Positions 7,383 through 15,896 of a stretch of DNA of 51,784 nucleotides are shown here, piece by piece (the stretch's first letter is position 1; every line of letters starts with the position of its first letter). The stretch covers positions 1-51,784 of the forward strand of contig NZ_CANLRP010000041.1 of assembly GCF_947493425.1 (NCBI RefSeq), in the 5' to 3' direction. The translations under genes were made by a program, and so were the position numbers. The notes under the pieces were generated by a model. That model did no database searches. It saw only the letters and a list, made by a program, of their open reading frames with translations, and was not told the origin of the DNA. The stretch is from an uncultured Microscilla sp. Its GTDB lineage: Bacteria > Bacteroidota > Bacteroidia > Cytophagales > Microscillaceae.

Positions 7383-8480
7383 ATGATTTCTAACGAGGTT
7401 TTATTTTTCGCGGCATTTATTGTTTTTATTCTGGGCATGCTTATGCTTGACCTGGGTGTTTTTAACAAAAAGTCACATATTGTATCTTTTCGAGAAGCCA
7501 CCATCTGGAGCGTTACCTGGGTAACGGTGGCAATTATTTTTTATCTGATCATAAGAAATTATGGCCATGTGATGCATGGCATCGAAAACCAGGCGCAACT
7601 CAACGATGTTATTTCTAAATATAGCTCCCTTAAAGAAGCTCCCCCCTCAGATCCAAAAAATTATGAACAAAACCTGGACAACTATCGCCGGGTGATTGCA
7701 CTTGAATTTCTCACTGGATATTTGCTTGAATACTCACTTTCGGTAGACAATATATTTGTAATTATTTTAATTTTTGTCTCGTTCAAAGTGCGTGAACAGT
7801 ATTATAAAAAAATCCTGTTCTGGGGCATTCTGGGGGCCATTGTCATGCGCTTTTTGTTTATTTTTCTGGGTTCGGCGCTTATTCAAAACGAAGTGGTGGG
7901 CAAATGGATTTTTTACCTCTTTGGTGGTTTCTTGCTCTATTCGGGTATTAAAATGTTTTTTGACAAAGATGATGGTGAAGCCATTGACACCCAAAAACAT
8001 CCTATAGTAAGGCTTGCTTCGAGGTATTTCTCTGTGTTTCCCCGTTATGTGGGCGACCGTTTCTTTATTCAGCGTTATGGGCGTATTCAGATCACCCCTT
8101 TGTTTGTTGTATTGCTAATTGTTGAATTTACTGACCTTATTTTTGCTGTCGACTCTGTACCAGCAGTATTTGGGGTAACCAAAGATCCTTATATTGTATT
8201 CTTTTCAAACATATTTGCCATTTTGGGCTTGCGCTCCATGTTTTTCTTCTTGTCTAACATTATGCACATGTTCCACTACCTTAAATTAGGGTTGGCGTTT
8301 TTGCTTATTTTCATTGGAGCCAAAATGTTGTTGCACAAATGGTTGCATTCTATCGGTTTCGAAAATCACTACTCGCTCTTTGTTATTATTTTTATTTTGG
8401 GAAGCAGTATTGGAGCTTCGCTTGCTTTTCCGGCAAAAAAGAAAGAAGGAGAAGAAACAAAAGAACAAGCGAGTGTGTAG
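7383..8480 (+). CDS. TerC family integral membrane protein
   Basis: A 365-residue polytopic membrane protein of the TerC/Alx family. Diagnostic features are the conserved acidic membrane motif FTDLIFAVDSVPAVFGVT in the second half and an earlier acidic helix (YSLSVDNIFVIILIF). Eight or nine hydrophobic segments are visible, with a charged insert (~60-95) after the second helix. Family members are linked to tellurite resistance, pH response and manganese export during protein secretion. The specific substrate here cannot be told, but Mn2+ export is the best-supported role for the family. The C-terminus is a short Lys/Glu-rich tail. Single gene, closed by the terminator at 8513-8553. Confidence 0.9.
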   Translation: MISNEVLFFAAFIVFILGMLMLDLGVFNKKSHIVSFREATIWSVTWVTVAIIFYLIIRNYGHVMHGIENQAQLNDVISKYSSLKEAPPSDPKNYEQNLDNYRRVIALEFLTGYLLEYSLSVDNIFVIILIFVSFKVREQYYKKILFWGILGAIVMRFLFIFLGSALIQNEVVGKWIFYLFGGFLLYSGIKMFFDKDDGEAIDTQKHPIVRLASRYFSVFPRYVGDRFFIQRYGRIQITPLFVVLLIVEFTDLIFAVDSVPAVFGVTKDPYIVFFSNIFAILGLRSMFFFLSNIMHMFHYLKLGLAFLLIFIGAKMLLHKWLHSIGFENHYSLFVIIFILGSSIGASLAFPAKKKEGEETKEQASV

Positions 8481-8512
8481 CCTTTCTATTGGTTATATCT
8501 CGGTATAATATT

Positions 8513-8553
8513 AAAAACCCTTGTCTGGACAGTTATGTCAGACAAGGGTTTTT
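8513..8553 (+). terminator. Intrinsic terminator
   Basis: A long stem (AAAACCCTTGTCTG with CAGACAAGGGTTTT, loop GACAGTTATGT) is followed by T residues. It closes the TerC gene. The A-rich left flank lets it also act for the minus-strand gene ending at 8606. Confidence 0.85.
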
Positions 8554-8605
8554 GTTTGTTTGGCAATATTGAGTTTACGTTGTTATAATGTTGAAGAGTG
8601 CTTCA

Positions 8606-9166
8606 TTACCTCTTACCTTTTGCTCTTCTGGCAAATTTTATATCAATGATATTGAAACCCTTATTGTACTTATCGCGGGTATGTTGTAGCCACTTTGCCC
8701 GTTTGTTTGCGGCATGCTCGTGCTCAAAAACTTGTATTTTAAGCTTTTTGTCTTCAAACTTTGTGTGAGTAAAGTCATAATGAACACTACTCATTTTGGC
8801 GTGTGAAGGATCAGTCGCGTGTATGGTGGTTTGGTGTGAGTGATGAATCAATGGGGTAAGGTAGACTTTGATAGGGTGAGTCCAGTCAAAGTTATCTTCT
8901 TTATGAACCACAATATGCACAGGGTAATACAAAGCTCCAACAAAGCTCAGTGTATCTTGCTCCACCACGTGTAAGGTAATGCTGCCATTGGCATTGGTAG
9001 CCAGTGAGTCGTCTTTATTGAGGTGGGTCAGCGAGTGCACATTTATTTGTGACAGTGGCAGGTGGGTTTCAGCATCAAACACTTGGAAAACTGCTTTACT
9101 TTCGGTTTGTGCAAATGTTGGAACAAGGGTGAAAACCAGCAAAAAAATGGTAAGAGAATGTTTCAT
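8606..9166 (-). CDS. Secreted protein, carboxypeptidase-regulatory-like domain
   Basis: A 186-residue protein with a clear signal peptide (residues 1-19, ending TFAQ). Residues ~25-110 look like the Ig-like beta-sandwich seen at the N-terminus of many exported Bacteroidota proteins (VFQVFDAETHLPLSQINV, then a short hydrophobic strand and VYLTPL). The rest is basic and rich in His (HHSH, HEHAANKR) and ends in a Lys/Arg tail. No catalytic motif. Likely periplasmic or surface-attached; function unknown. Confidence 0.65.
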   Translation of the reverse strand: MKHSLTIFLLVFTLVPTFAQTESKAVFQVFDAETHLPLSQINVHSLTHLNKDDSLATNANGSITLHVVEQDTLSFVGALYYPVHIVVHKEDNFDWTHPIKVYLTPLIHHSHQTTIHATDPSHAKMSSVHYDFTHTKFEDKKLKIQVFEHEHAANKRAKWLQHTRDKYNKGFNIIDIKFARRAKGKR

Positions 9167-9270
9167 ATAGTAAAATTTAGAGCTTATTTATTATATTTTC
9201 TCGTTTAGAGTAGTTTCCAATGAGTTTTGTTCCCAGATACGTTAATTTGAGCTTTAGCGATTATCTAAAT

Positions 9271-9291
9271 CCTCCGAATCAAGTTCGGAGG
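9271..9291. repeat. Short perfect hairpin
   Basis: CCTCCGAA (9271-9278) and TTCGGAGG (9284-9291) form a perfect 8-bp stem with a 5-base loop, downstream of the YbjN-like gene on the minus strand. The T-run is weak, so it may be a poor terminator or a small dispersed repeat. Confidence 0.4.
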
Positions 9292-9322
9292 GACAGTCTT
9301 TTCGGCTAATTTCAACCATTCC

Positions 9323-9772
9323 TTAGTTGTTAAAACTCTTAAGCTCGTCGTCTAGCTTATCCGCCCACCATTCCAGATCAGCTACACAGGTAGCAAGTTC
9401 CTGGTAGTCCATACCGCGAATATCACGCTCATAAGTCGCGTAAATTTTATTGGTATCTTTAGCTATGGTTAGTTTTACTCCCAGATTTACATCATTCATC
9501 TCTAGTAAGTTGTTCAAAAACTTTTCACGAGCAGTGGTGCTTAGTTGAGGTACATCAGCAAGAAACGAGAATATACGCAGGTATTCTCTGGTTTTTTCTT
9601 TACCTACTTCTACCGATTGAATAAAAACTTCGATGTTGGCAGAGCCGTGCTTCCAATGCCATACACGTTTTTCACCATCATAAGTTTGTTCAGTAGTTAA
9701 GCCGATGGACTCTACATAATGCCCAATCATAGCTTCTACCAGTTCAACACGAATTTCTTTGATTGTTTTCAT
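9323..9772 (-). CDS. YbjN domain-containing protein
   Basis: A 149-residue soluble acidic protein beginning MKTIKEIRVELVEAMI at the ATG at 9772; an upstream in-frame codon at 9790 lies in an AT-rich leader. It resembles the YbjN / type III secretion chaperone-like fold: a short helix, a strand-rich core (VWHWKHGSANIEVFI), a segment NDVNLGVKLTIAKDTNKIY, and a final helix rich in Trp, Asp and Glu (CVADLEWWADKLDDELKSF). Proteins of this fold are often chaperone-like or regulatory, but no substrate can be named. Single gene. Confidence 0.6.
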   Translation of the reverse strand: MKTIKEIRVELVEAMIGHYVESIGLTTEQTYDGEKRVWHWKHGSANIEVFIQSVEVGKEKTREYLRIFSFLADVPQLSTTAREKFLNNLLEMNDVNLGVKLTIAKDTNKIYATYERDIRGMDYQELATCVADLEWWADKLDDELKSFNN

Positions 9773-9901
9773 TTTGCATAAATTTTTCAATTATAAAAAT
9801 AAAAAAAACTATTCTTTTTCAAATAGCCTATGGGTAATTTACTTTAGGTTTTGTTTTGCAAAGCAAGTTCAATGTTTCCTACCCTCATTTTCCAAAGGCA
9901 C

Positions 9902-9935
9902 AAAAAAACACCACCTTGTTATTTTAAGGTGGTGT
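9902..9935 (-). terminator. Intrinsic terminator of the rluD gene
   Basis: ACACCACCTT (9908-9917) and AAGGTGGTGT (9926-9935) form a perfect 10-bp stem. On the minus strand it is followed by seven T (complement of 9902-9908). It lies 50 bp past the stop codon at 9986. Confidence 0.9.
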
Positions 9936-9985
9936 AATGAACCATACAGGCATAAATTAATTGATGACTTACTCTTTACCTTTTA

Positions 9986-11068
9986 TCAGTGATGTTGCAC
10001 ATAGTGTTCCCATTTTTCCATCGCTTTTTGAAAATCTTCGGGCAACTCAGAATCAAACTGAATAAATTTTTGGGTAGTAGGGTGCACAAAACCCAATGAC
10101 TTGGCGTGCAACGCCTGACGAGGCATTACTTTAAAGCAGTTTTCTACAAAAGCCCGGTACTTTGAAAATACTGTTCCCTTCAAGATCTTGTCGCCCCCGT
10201 AGGTAGCGTCATTAAATAGCGGATGACCCAAGTGTTTCATATGTGCTCTTATTTGATGGGTTCGTCCGGTTTCGAGGTTACATTGTACCAACGATACATA
10301 GCGTAGGTTTTTTAGTACTTTGTAATGTGTAACGGCATGTCTGCCAAAATCACCCTCCGGAAATGCTGCTGTTACCCGGCGGTCTTTTAGGCTACGCCCC
10401 AAGTTTACATCAATAGTACCCGCCTCTTGCTTAGGTTCGCCCCACACCAATGCGTAATAAGTACGTTCTATGCTATGGTCAAAAAACTGTTTGGCAAGGT
10501 GTTGCAGGGCGTGCTCTGATTTGGCTACTACCAATAAACCAGAAGTGTCTTTGTCTATTCGGTGTACCAATCCAGGACGACCATCACGGTTTTCAGGTAA
10601 ATTTTTAAAGTGATAGGCCAAGGCATTCACCAACGTGCCTGTCCAGTTGTTGTAGGCAGGGTGCACTACCATGCCTGCTTCTTTATGTACCACCAAGAGG
10701 TCATCGTCTTCGTACACAATGTTTATTGGAATATCTTCAGGAATCACCTCAGACTCGCGGGGTGGCTCTGGCAATGATATAATGATAATATCTTCGGGGC
10801 GTACTTTGTAGTTAGGTTTAACCTCCTGATCGTTTACCTTTACAAAACCTTCACGTATAGCGTTTTGAGTTTTGTTGCGGGTAATGTTGGGTACCCTGTC
10901 CATCAAAAACTTATCTATTCTTACAGGTACTTGCCCTTTGTCTACTACAATGCGGTGATGCTCAAACAAATCGTCATCTTCAGACGATTCAGCCTGCATA
11001 TTTTCCGGAGCATTGTCCGGTTTGTCAGCGGTTTGCCAGTCTTCACTAGGGGTCTTCTCTTCTTCCAT
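9986..11068 (-). CDS. rluD: RluD-type 23S rRNA pseudouridine synthase
   Basis: A 360-residue RluA-family enzyme that converts uridines to pseudouridine in large-subunit rRNA. It has an acidic N-terminal extension of ~40 residues, an S4 RNA-binding domain (~45-100, VRIDKFLMDRVPNITRNK) and the catalytic domain. The catalytic motif HRIDKDTSG is at 169-177 with the catalytic Asp at 172; GRTHQIRAHM is at 268-277. Family length is normal. The acidic, Ser/Glu-rich N-terminus is common in Bacteroidota homologues. Assignment to RluD rather than RluA or RluC rests on the S4 domain and overall similarity; the exact target uridines are inference. Confidence 0.9.
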   Translation of the reverse strand: MEEEKTPSEDWQTADKPDNAPENMQAESSEDDDLFEHHRIVVDKGQVPVRIDKFLMDRVPNITRNKTQNAIREGFVKVNDQEVKPNYKVRPEDIIIISLPEPPRESEVIPEDIPINIVYEDDDLLVVHKEAGMVVHPAYNNWTGTLVNALAYHFKNLPENRDGRPGLVHRIDKDTSGLLVVAKSEHALQHLAKQFFDHSIERTYYALVWGEPKQEAGTIDVNLGRSLKDRRVTAAFPEGDFGRHAVTHYKVLKNLRYVSLVQCNLETGRTHQIRAHMKHLGHPLFNDATYGGDKILKGTVFSKYRAFVENCFKVMPRQALHAKSLGFVHPTTQKFIQFDSELPEDFQKAMEKWEHYVQHH

Positions 11069-11276
11069 TTTTTTTAGATGGGGAGTGTTTCAATATATTT
11101 ATTTTGCAAAAATGAAGATTTTCGAGCGTATAAAAAATTTAAAATGTGGACAAATGCATTTGAGGTAGTGTTTGAGTTATAAAAAAGGTAAAAGGAAGGG
11201 TAAGAGGGTAGAAAAGGGGAAAGGCAAGGAATATAGAGCGTGCATTGTTGCAAAATGCACACCCTGGATTGAGTTG

Positions 11277-11477
11277 TTAGTCTTTATCAGGAGAAATGGC
11301 CAAGCTGGCTTTTTCTGAGTCATTCATCCGACCAATATAAGATTTTAATGCGGCACGGGTATTTTTTAAAGCCAATTCATAGCTTGCACCTGTTGCCCTG
11401 CATTCGGGTATTTTAGGAGCATAAGCTTCATAATGATTGCCTTTTTCCTCAATAATAATTTCAAATTTATAGCCCAT
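11277..11477 (-). CDS. Solitary HicB-like protein
   Basis: A 66-residue protein starting MGYKFEIIIEEKGNHYEAYA at the ATG at 11477. It has the HicB partial RNase H-like fold: two beta strands, the motif APKIPECRATGASYELALKNTRAALKSYI, then a short helix. HicB normally neutralises the HicA mRNA interferase. No hicA-like frame (~60 residues with a conserved His) lies on either side, and there is no added DNA-binding domain. Such orphan HicB-like proteins are common and need not be antitoxins. Nothing else is seen in the gap 11069-11276. Confidence 0.7.
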   Translation of the reverse strand: MGYKFEIIIEEKGNHYEAYAPKIPECRATGASYELALKNTRAALKSYIGRMNDSEKASLAISPDKD

Positions 11478-11622
11478 GATAAACCAATAATTTGTTAAAC
11501 AATAATGTTTGAAAACCCTCAATAAAATTGATGATATATTTAAACTACAATGATAACGTTTTTATATTTGTTTGAATATGTTGCAGGGGCAAATTTAGCA
11601 TTGCAAAGGCTATTACACTTGG

Positions 11623-11985
11623 TTATTTGACATAATCTAAGGTAAACTTTTCGAATAGTTGGGCAAACAAAAACATCTCAGGGAGGTTACTTACCTTGAT
11701 TTTACCCAACATAATAGCCATTTGTGGCTTGGTTTTACCTAAGTTTACATCTACATAAGTTTGGGCTTTGGTGCGCACCGTGCAAGTAGGTTTGTCGTGG
11801 TGCCCTGTCTGTACTTCTAGTTTGCCATTTTGCACTTTTACTGTATACAAATAATCACCTTTAGTCTGGTCGGTTAAAGTAAAGTGTAAGTTGCTATCAA
11901 TCTTGTGCTCCAGTGCTTTGGCTTCTCTAAACCTAATTGCCAACGTATCAAATATTTCTGTTGGCGTGACGTCTTTCTCTTCCAT
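11623..11985 (-). CDS. SCP2 sterol-binding domain protein
   Basis: A 120-residue protein consisting of a single SCP2 (sterol carrier) fold. Typical features are the helix EIFDTLAIRFREAK, the strands HFTLTDQTKGDYLYTVKVQNGKLEVQ, and TCTVRTKAQTYVDVNLGKTKPQMAIMLGKIKVSNLPEMFLFAQLFEKF at the end. SCP2 domains bind hydrophobic ligands such as lipids or acyl-CoA; the bacterial ligand is unknown. Starts 7 bp after the stop of the next gene upstream (11993-12493), so the two are probably one operon. Confidence 0.85.
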   Translation of the reverse strand: MEEKDVTPTEIFDTLAIRFREAKALEHKIDSNLHFTLTDQTKGDYLYTVKVQNGKLEVQTGHHDKPTCTVRTKAQTYVDVNLGKTKPQMAIMLGKIKVSNLPEMFLFAQLFEKFTLDYVK

Positions 11986-11992
11986 TAATTTA

Positions 11993-12493
11993 TCAGTTTT
12001 TTAAACTACCATTGGTTTTAGTGTTTGGTCTTATGGCTATTTTTGCCAGTTCAAGCATCTTTTTGTTATTATTATACAATGCGGGGTCTTTTGTAATTAT
12101 CAAAAAAGTCTGACTGGGTTCTTTTTGTTTTTTATAATCCGATACCCTTATTAAATAAGCTTGTTCCTTTTCCATACTTTGTAGGCTTTGATTTACCGCC
12201 TCTAGGGGCAATTGGTTGCGATGGTAATAGTTGTTACGTGAACTACTTTTACCAAAGCTTCTAAACTGTGACCTGCCCTTGCCACTTATATTGGGCTTGC
12301 CATCATATACATTTACCGTCCAGTCTACTAGATAGTATCCATAAGGGCCCCAAACGTTCAGTTGGTTGAGCCTTTGTGTTTTATTAAAGTAAGTGATCAC
12401 TGCTTTACCCTTGGTACGCGAGAAATTACTCTTAAAATAAACGACTGTAGCGCCCACAATAAGAATGGCGAGTATAATTGTTTTTTTGTTCAT
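11993..12493 (-). CDS. Hypothetical membrane-anchored protein
   Basis: A 166-residue protein starting at the ATG at 12493 (MNKKTIILAILIVGATVVYF). It has one N-terminal transmembrane anchor and a basic extracytoplasmic domain rich in Asn, Ser and Tyr, including a GKGRSQFRSFGKSSSRNN segment. No known domain is recognised. Probably co-transcribed with the SCP2 protein. Confidence 0.6.
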   Translation of the reverse strand: MNKKTIILAILIVGATVVYFKSNFSRTKGKAVITYFNKTQRLNQLNVWGPYGYYLVDWTVNVYDGKPNISGKGRSQFRSFGKSSSRNNYYHRNQLPLEAVNQSLQSMEKEQAYLIRVSDYKKQKEPSQTFLIITKDPALYNNNKKMLELAKIAIRPNTKTNGSLKN

Positions 12494-12605
12494 ACAAGCT
12501 CGATAAGTTAACAATGAATAAAAAGCGTTGTGAAGAGATAAAACTAGCCCCTAAGGAATGGTGAGAAATTAAATTACCATTCTTGAGGTAGAAGTTTTGT
12601 TTTGA

Positions 12606-12680
12606 GACGAGGCTATTTTTTGCGCCCATAGCAGCGCTACGGGCAATAAAAATAACGAAGTATCAAGGCGAAAGATCACC
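12606..12680. repeat. Dispersed palindromic repeat, copy 1
   Basis: Contains GACGAGGC (12606-12613), the core ATAGCAGCGCTA (12628-12639) and AACGAAGTAT (12654-12663). The same three blocks, in the same order and with similar spacing, occur on the opposite strand at 24037-24093. The core is flanked by GCCC/GGGC, so the copy can fold as a hairpin. It lies in a gap between genes. Confidence 0.55.
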
Positions 12681-12723
12681 TCTCAGAGTGTAAATTTATT
12701 TTTGAACAATTCCTAAAAATCAA

Positions 12724-15700
12724 TCACTTTTTATCCTCAATGCTTTTAAGCTTTTTACGGGCTTCAGTTACAATATTTCGGTTAGGCGAGCGGGCAATGA
12801 TTGAGTTAAGGGTGGCTTTGGCCTGAAAATACTCCTTAAGTCCAATATAATTATCGGCAATGAGCAAAAAGTTTTTACCCCGTAAATCATCATCCATAGG
12901 AAACTCTTTGCTAAGGCGAAACAGGGCATCGAGTGAAGGCTTGTATTGTCCTTGATTATAAAGTACGTGTGCGTACGAATAAAGAGCAATGGCTCCTGTT
13001 TTGTCTTTGGCACTTTCGCTTACCTTTTTAAATAACGGCAATGCTTCATTAAATTTATTTTCATCGTAATAAGATTGGGCTATATATAAAGTAGCCTTAT
13101 TACGCGAAGCAGTAGAGTTACCCTTTTCTATGATTTCGTTGGCGTAATAACGCACCGAATCCAGTTTTTTCATTTCATAATAGGTATTCATGAGACCTTC
13201 CCAGGCTTTGAGTTGGTTGCGTGAATTTTTGGTAATAGAAGCCAACATTTGGTAACTGTCAATAGCAGCCCGGTACTGTTCTTTTGCATAAAGTAAATCG
13301 CCCACCCTGCGCATAGAGCGTTCCATATATGTACTTTTTTGTTCTTGTACTACTGCCATGTGGTAACGCAAAGCATTTTCATTATCACCATTGTTTAGGT
13401 AAGCTTCCCCCAAATAATATTTAGCGTTAGGGCTGCCACCTTCGGGGTATTTATTAATATAAGCCTTGAACAAGCTGATGGCTTCGCTGTACTTTCCGTC
13501 AAAAAAAGCTTGCTCGGCATTGCGTAAGTCAATCGTAAGCAATGCTTTACTATTAGGGTTCACTTTTTTGTAATTACGTAAAATTTCGTTGAGCTCATCA
13601 GTTCTGCCTGCCTGGGTGAGCAGATCTTGTAAACTCAACAATGCACTGGGGGCAGTACTATGAGTAGGGTGGTCTTTCAATATAGCCTTATAATCTTTGA
13701 TTGCCTCATTGGTATTATCAAAGTTTTGGTAAGACAAGGCGCGCTTGAGAAGTGCATTAGGGCGTAGTAGCGAATGTGGGCGTTCTTTCATCAGGGTAGA
13801 AAATCCCGCGATGGCTACTGAGTAATGGCCATTTTCGAGGTCTATCAAAGCTTTTTCGTACAAAGCCTGGTCATAATAACGCGAGTTAGGAAAGTTTTGT
13901 ACTACATCCTCAAACTTTTGTTTGGCAAGGTCATAGTCGCCTTGTGCTACCTTGATAACCCCTTGTTGGTAATAAGCATAATCTTGTTCGGGATGTTTGC
14001 CTGCAATGAGTTCGTCGTATAAATGTAGCGCATTGGCGTATTTTTTTTGTACATAAAAACAATCAGCCAAACGAGTGACAGCATCACTGTAAGGGGTAGT
14101 TTCTTCTTCGGCAGCTGTGCGCAGTTGCCACGAAGTAACACATTGCTGAAAGTAAGGCAGTGCTTTGTCGTATTCACGCAGGTTATAATATGCATAGCCC
14201 AAGCCATAGCTTGCTTTCAGGGCGTATTTGTTTTGGTTATCAAAGGCTTTTCTTACTTGCAAATAGTAAGGGATACTTTCTTTAGGCTTTTGCGAAATAG
14301 CATAACATTCGGCAAGCCAGTAACGGGTTACATAGCTCAATTGTGGCAGGCGAATGTCTTGCAATGATTTATTAAACATGGCAATGGCTTGGCTATAAGC
14401 CTCTGCATTGAAATACTCTACACCACGGGCAAAGGCAATTTGTTGATAAGCCGATTTGATTTCATCGTTTCTATTGGGCAGCTGTTCTATATAAATCAAG
14501 GCTTTGTTATATTCTTTAGAGTGCATATATGCTTTGGTAAGTAGTACTTCAGCGTCTTTGCGTTGGGGGTATCCTGCGTAGCTCTTGATAAACTCCTCAA
14601 GGGTTTGAATACACTCGGTGTATTGCTCCAGATCGTATTGTAGTTTTCCTAAAGTCCAGGTAGCTGACGACTCAAGACTGGCATCATAGTGCATTTTTCT
14701 TACCTGGTCGAAAGAAGACGCCGCAAAGCGTTTGTTATTCATTTTGATGTAACAAATCCCCAGATAATAAGCGGCTTTTTGTCCCATTTCATTTTCTTGT
14801 GCGGCAATGTTCTTAAAACTTTCGGCGGCCAGTGAGTAGCTTTTGAGTTTGTAATGAGTAAAAGCAATCTTATAGGCAACATCAGCAGGTGGTTGATTGC
14901 TCAACAAGCCCAGATAGCGATTAAAATAAGACATTGCCTTGTCGTAGTTGTGGGTATAATAGGCTGCTTCACCTGATAAAAGATATAAAGTAGCAATTTC
15001 GTCTACGTTTTCATTACGTTGAAACAATGAGTCGGTATAAGTGAGTAGGCGGGGGTATTGCTGCTGTGCATAATAATTAGATGCAATAAGTATTGGTACT
15101 GTCTTTTGGTAATCGGGCGATTGAGCGGCCATTTTTAGGTCATTGATAGAGCTTTGATAAGCTTTTTGTTTGTAACGAATGTAGCCAGCATAATAGCTCG
15201 CTGCATAACTGTAAGCATGGTCAAGCACTTTTACCTTATCAAGATAAGTCAGCGCCTTGTCGTATTTTTCAAGCTCAAAATATGCCTTGCCTAGCCTGAA
15301 GTCAAGCTTGATCTGGCTATCGTTTGTTTGTACTTTGGCTTGTTGAGCCTGCAAAGTTTTCACTTTTTCTAAGTACTCTATTGCCGTAAGGTATTCTTTT
15401 TTTTCATAATAATAGTTACCCCAGGCGTAATGAGCTTGTGCCGCTTTGGGATGGGTAGGGTAAGTACGCACAAACTTTTGGTACAGCTTGGTAGCATTAG
15501 ACTGTTCCAGTATAAGTGCCAGGTATGCTACATAAAACCGAGCTTCTATCAGGTTTTCCTGATGTTTGGTTTCTTCCTTATTTTTTTGCAGAAAATCCTC
15601 AAACTGTTGTTTGGCAGCTACATAGTTTTTTTTTGCAAACAATGCCTTGCCTCTTTTGAAGTAACGGTCAGGGTGTTTGAAAACATGGGTGTGCTGTGCA

Positions 15701-15786
15701 TAGACCATAGAGTTTAAGGTCACCACACAAAAAATAAACAGGTACAGGGTTTTCAAATACAGTGAATAGCATAAGAGTTTTTGCAT
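12724..15786 (-). CDS. Large secreted TPR protein (1020 residues)
   Basis: Starts with a signal peptide (~1-30, ending VYAQ) and is then almost wholly made of tetratricopeptide-type repeats. Examples are YFKRGKALFAKKNYVAAKQQF near the start and repeated AYY, YDKAL, A-x-Y-x-G-Y and YxLGxAY signatures, roughly 25 repeats in all. Length and layout match the large periplasmic TPR proteins common in Bacteroidota, related to the YbgF/BamD repeats, which act as scaffolds in envelope assembly. No enzyme domain is visible. Upstream of holA with a 110-bp gap, so a shared transcript is possible but not required. Confidence 0.85.
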   Translation of the reverse strand: MQKLLCYSLYLKTLYLFIFCVVTLNSMVYAQHTHVFKHPDRYFKRGKALFAKKNYVAAKQQFEDFLQKNKEETKHQENLIEARFYVAYLALILEQSNATKLYQKFVRTYPTHPKAAQAHYAWGNYYYEKKEYLTAIEYLEKVKTLQAQQAKVQTNDSQIKLDFRLGKAYFELEKYDKALTYLDKVKVLDHAYSYAASYYAGYIRYKQKAYQSSINDLKMAAQSPDYQKTVPILIASNYYAQQQYPRLLTYTDSLFQRNENVDEIATLYLLSGEAAYYTHNYDKAMSYFNRYLGLLSNQPPADVAYKIAFTHYKLKSYSLAAESFKNIAAQENEMGQKAAYYLGICYIKMNNKRFAASSFDQVRKMHYDASLESSATWTLGKLQYDLEQYTECIQTLEEFIKSYAGYPQRKDAEVLLTKAYMHSKEYNKALIYIEQLPNRNDEIKSAYQQIAFARGVEYFNAEAYSQAIAMFNKSLQDIRLPQLSYVTRYWLAECYAISQKPKESIPYYLQVRKAFDNQNKYALKASYGLGYAYYNLREYDKALPYFQQCVTSWQLRTAAEEETTPYSDAVTRLADCFYVQKKYANALHLYDELIAGKHPEQDYAYYQQGVIKVAQGDYDLAKQKFEDVVQNFPNSRYYDQALYEKALIDLENGHYSVAIAGFSTLMKERPHSLLRPNALLKRALSYQNFDNTNEAIKDYKAILKDHPTHSTAPSALLSLQDLLTQAGRTDELNEILRNYKKVNPNSKALLTIDLRNAEQAFFDGKYSEAISLFKAYINKYPEGGSPNAKYYLGEAYLNNGDNENALRYHMAVVQEQKSTYMERSMRRVGDLLYAKEQYRAAIDSYQMLASITKNSRNQLKAWEGLMNTYYEMKKLDSVRYYANEIIEKGNSTASRNKATLYIAQSYYDENKFNEALPLFKKVSESAKDKTGAIALYSYAHVLYNQGQYKPSLDALFRLSKEFPMDDDLRGKNFLLIADNYIGLKEYFQAKATLNSIIARSPNRNIVTEARKKLKSIEDKK

Positions 15787-15896
15787 ATTATTATTTTTTT
15801 ATAGACCACACAGCTTAAGTCTCAAGCTTCAAACAGTGGCTAAGTAGCCTCTGATAAGAAGTGAGCAGGGCTTGTGGTTAATTACTTGTGGCGAGT

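Noticed and set aside
11074-11262. 62-codon minus-strand frame next to the HicB gene, tested as a possible HicA
   Set aside because: It is Ser/Tyr/Phe-rich from a pyrimidine-rich tract and has none of the HicA fold residues.
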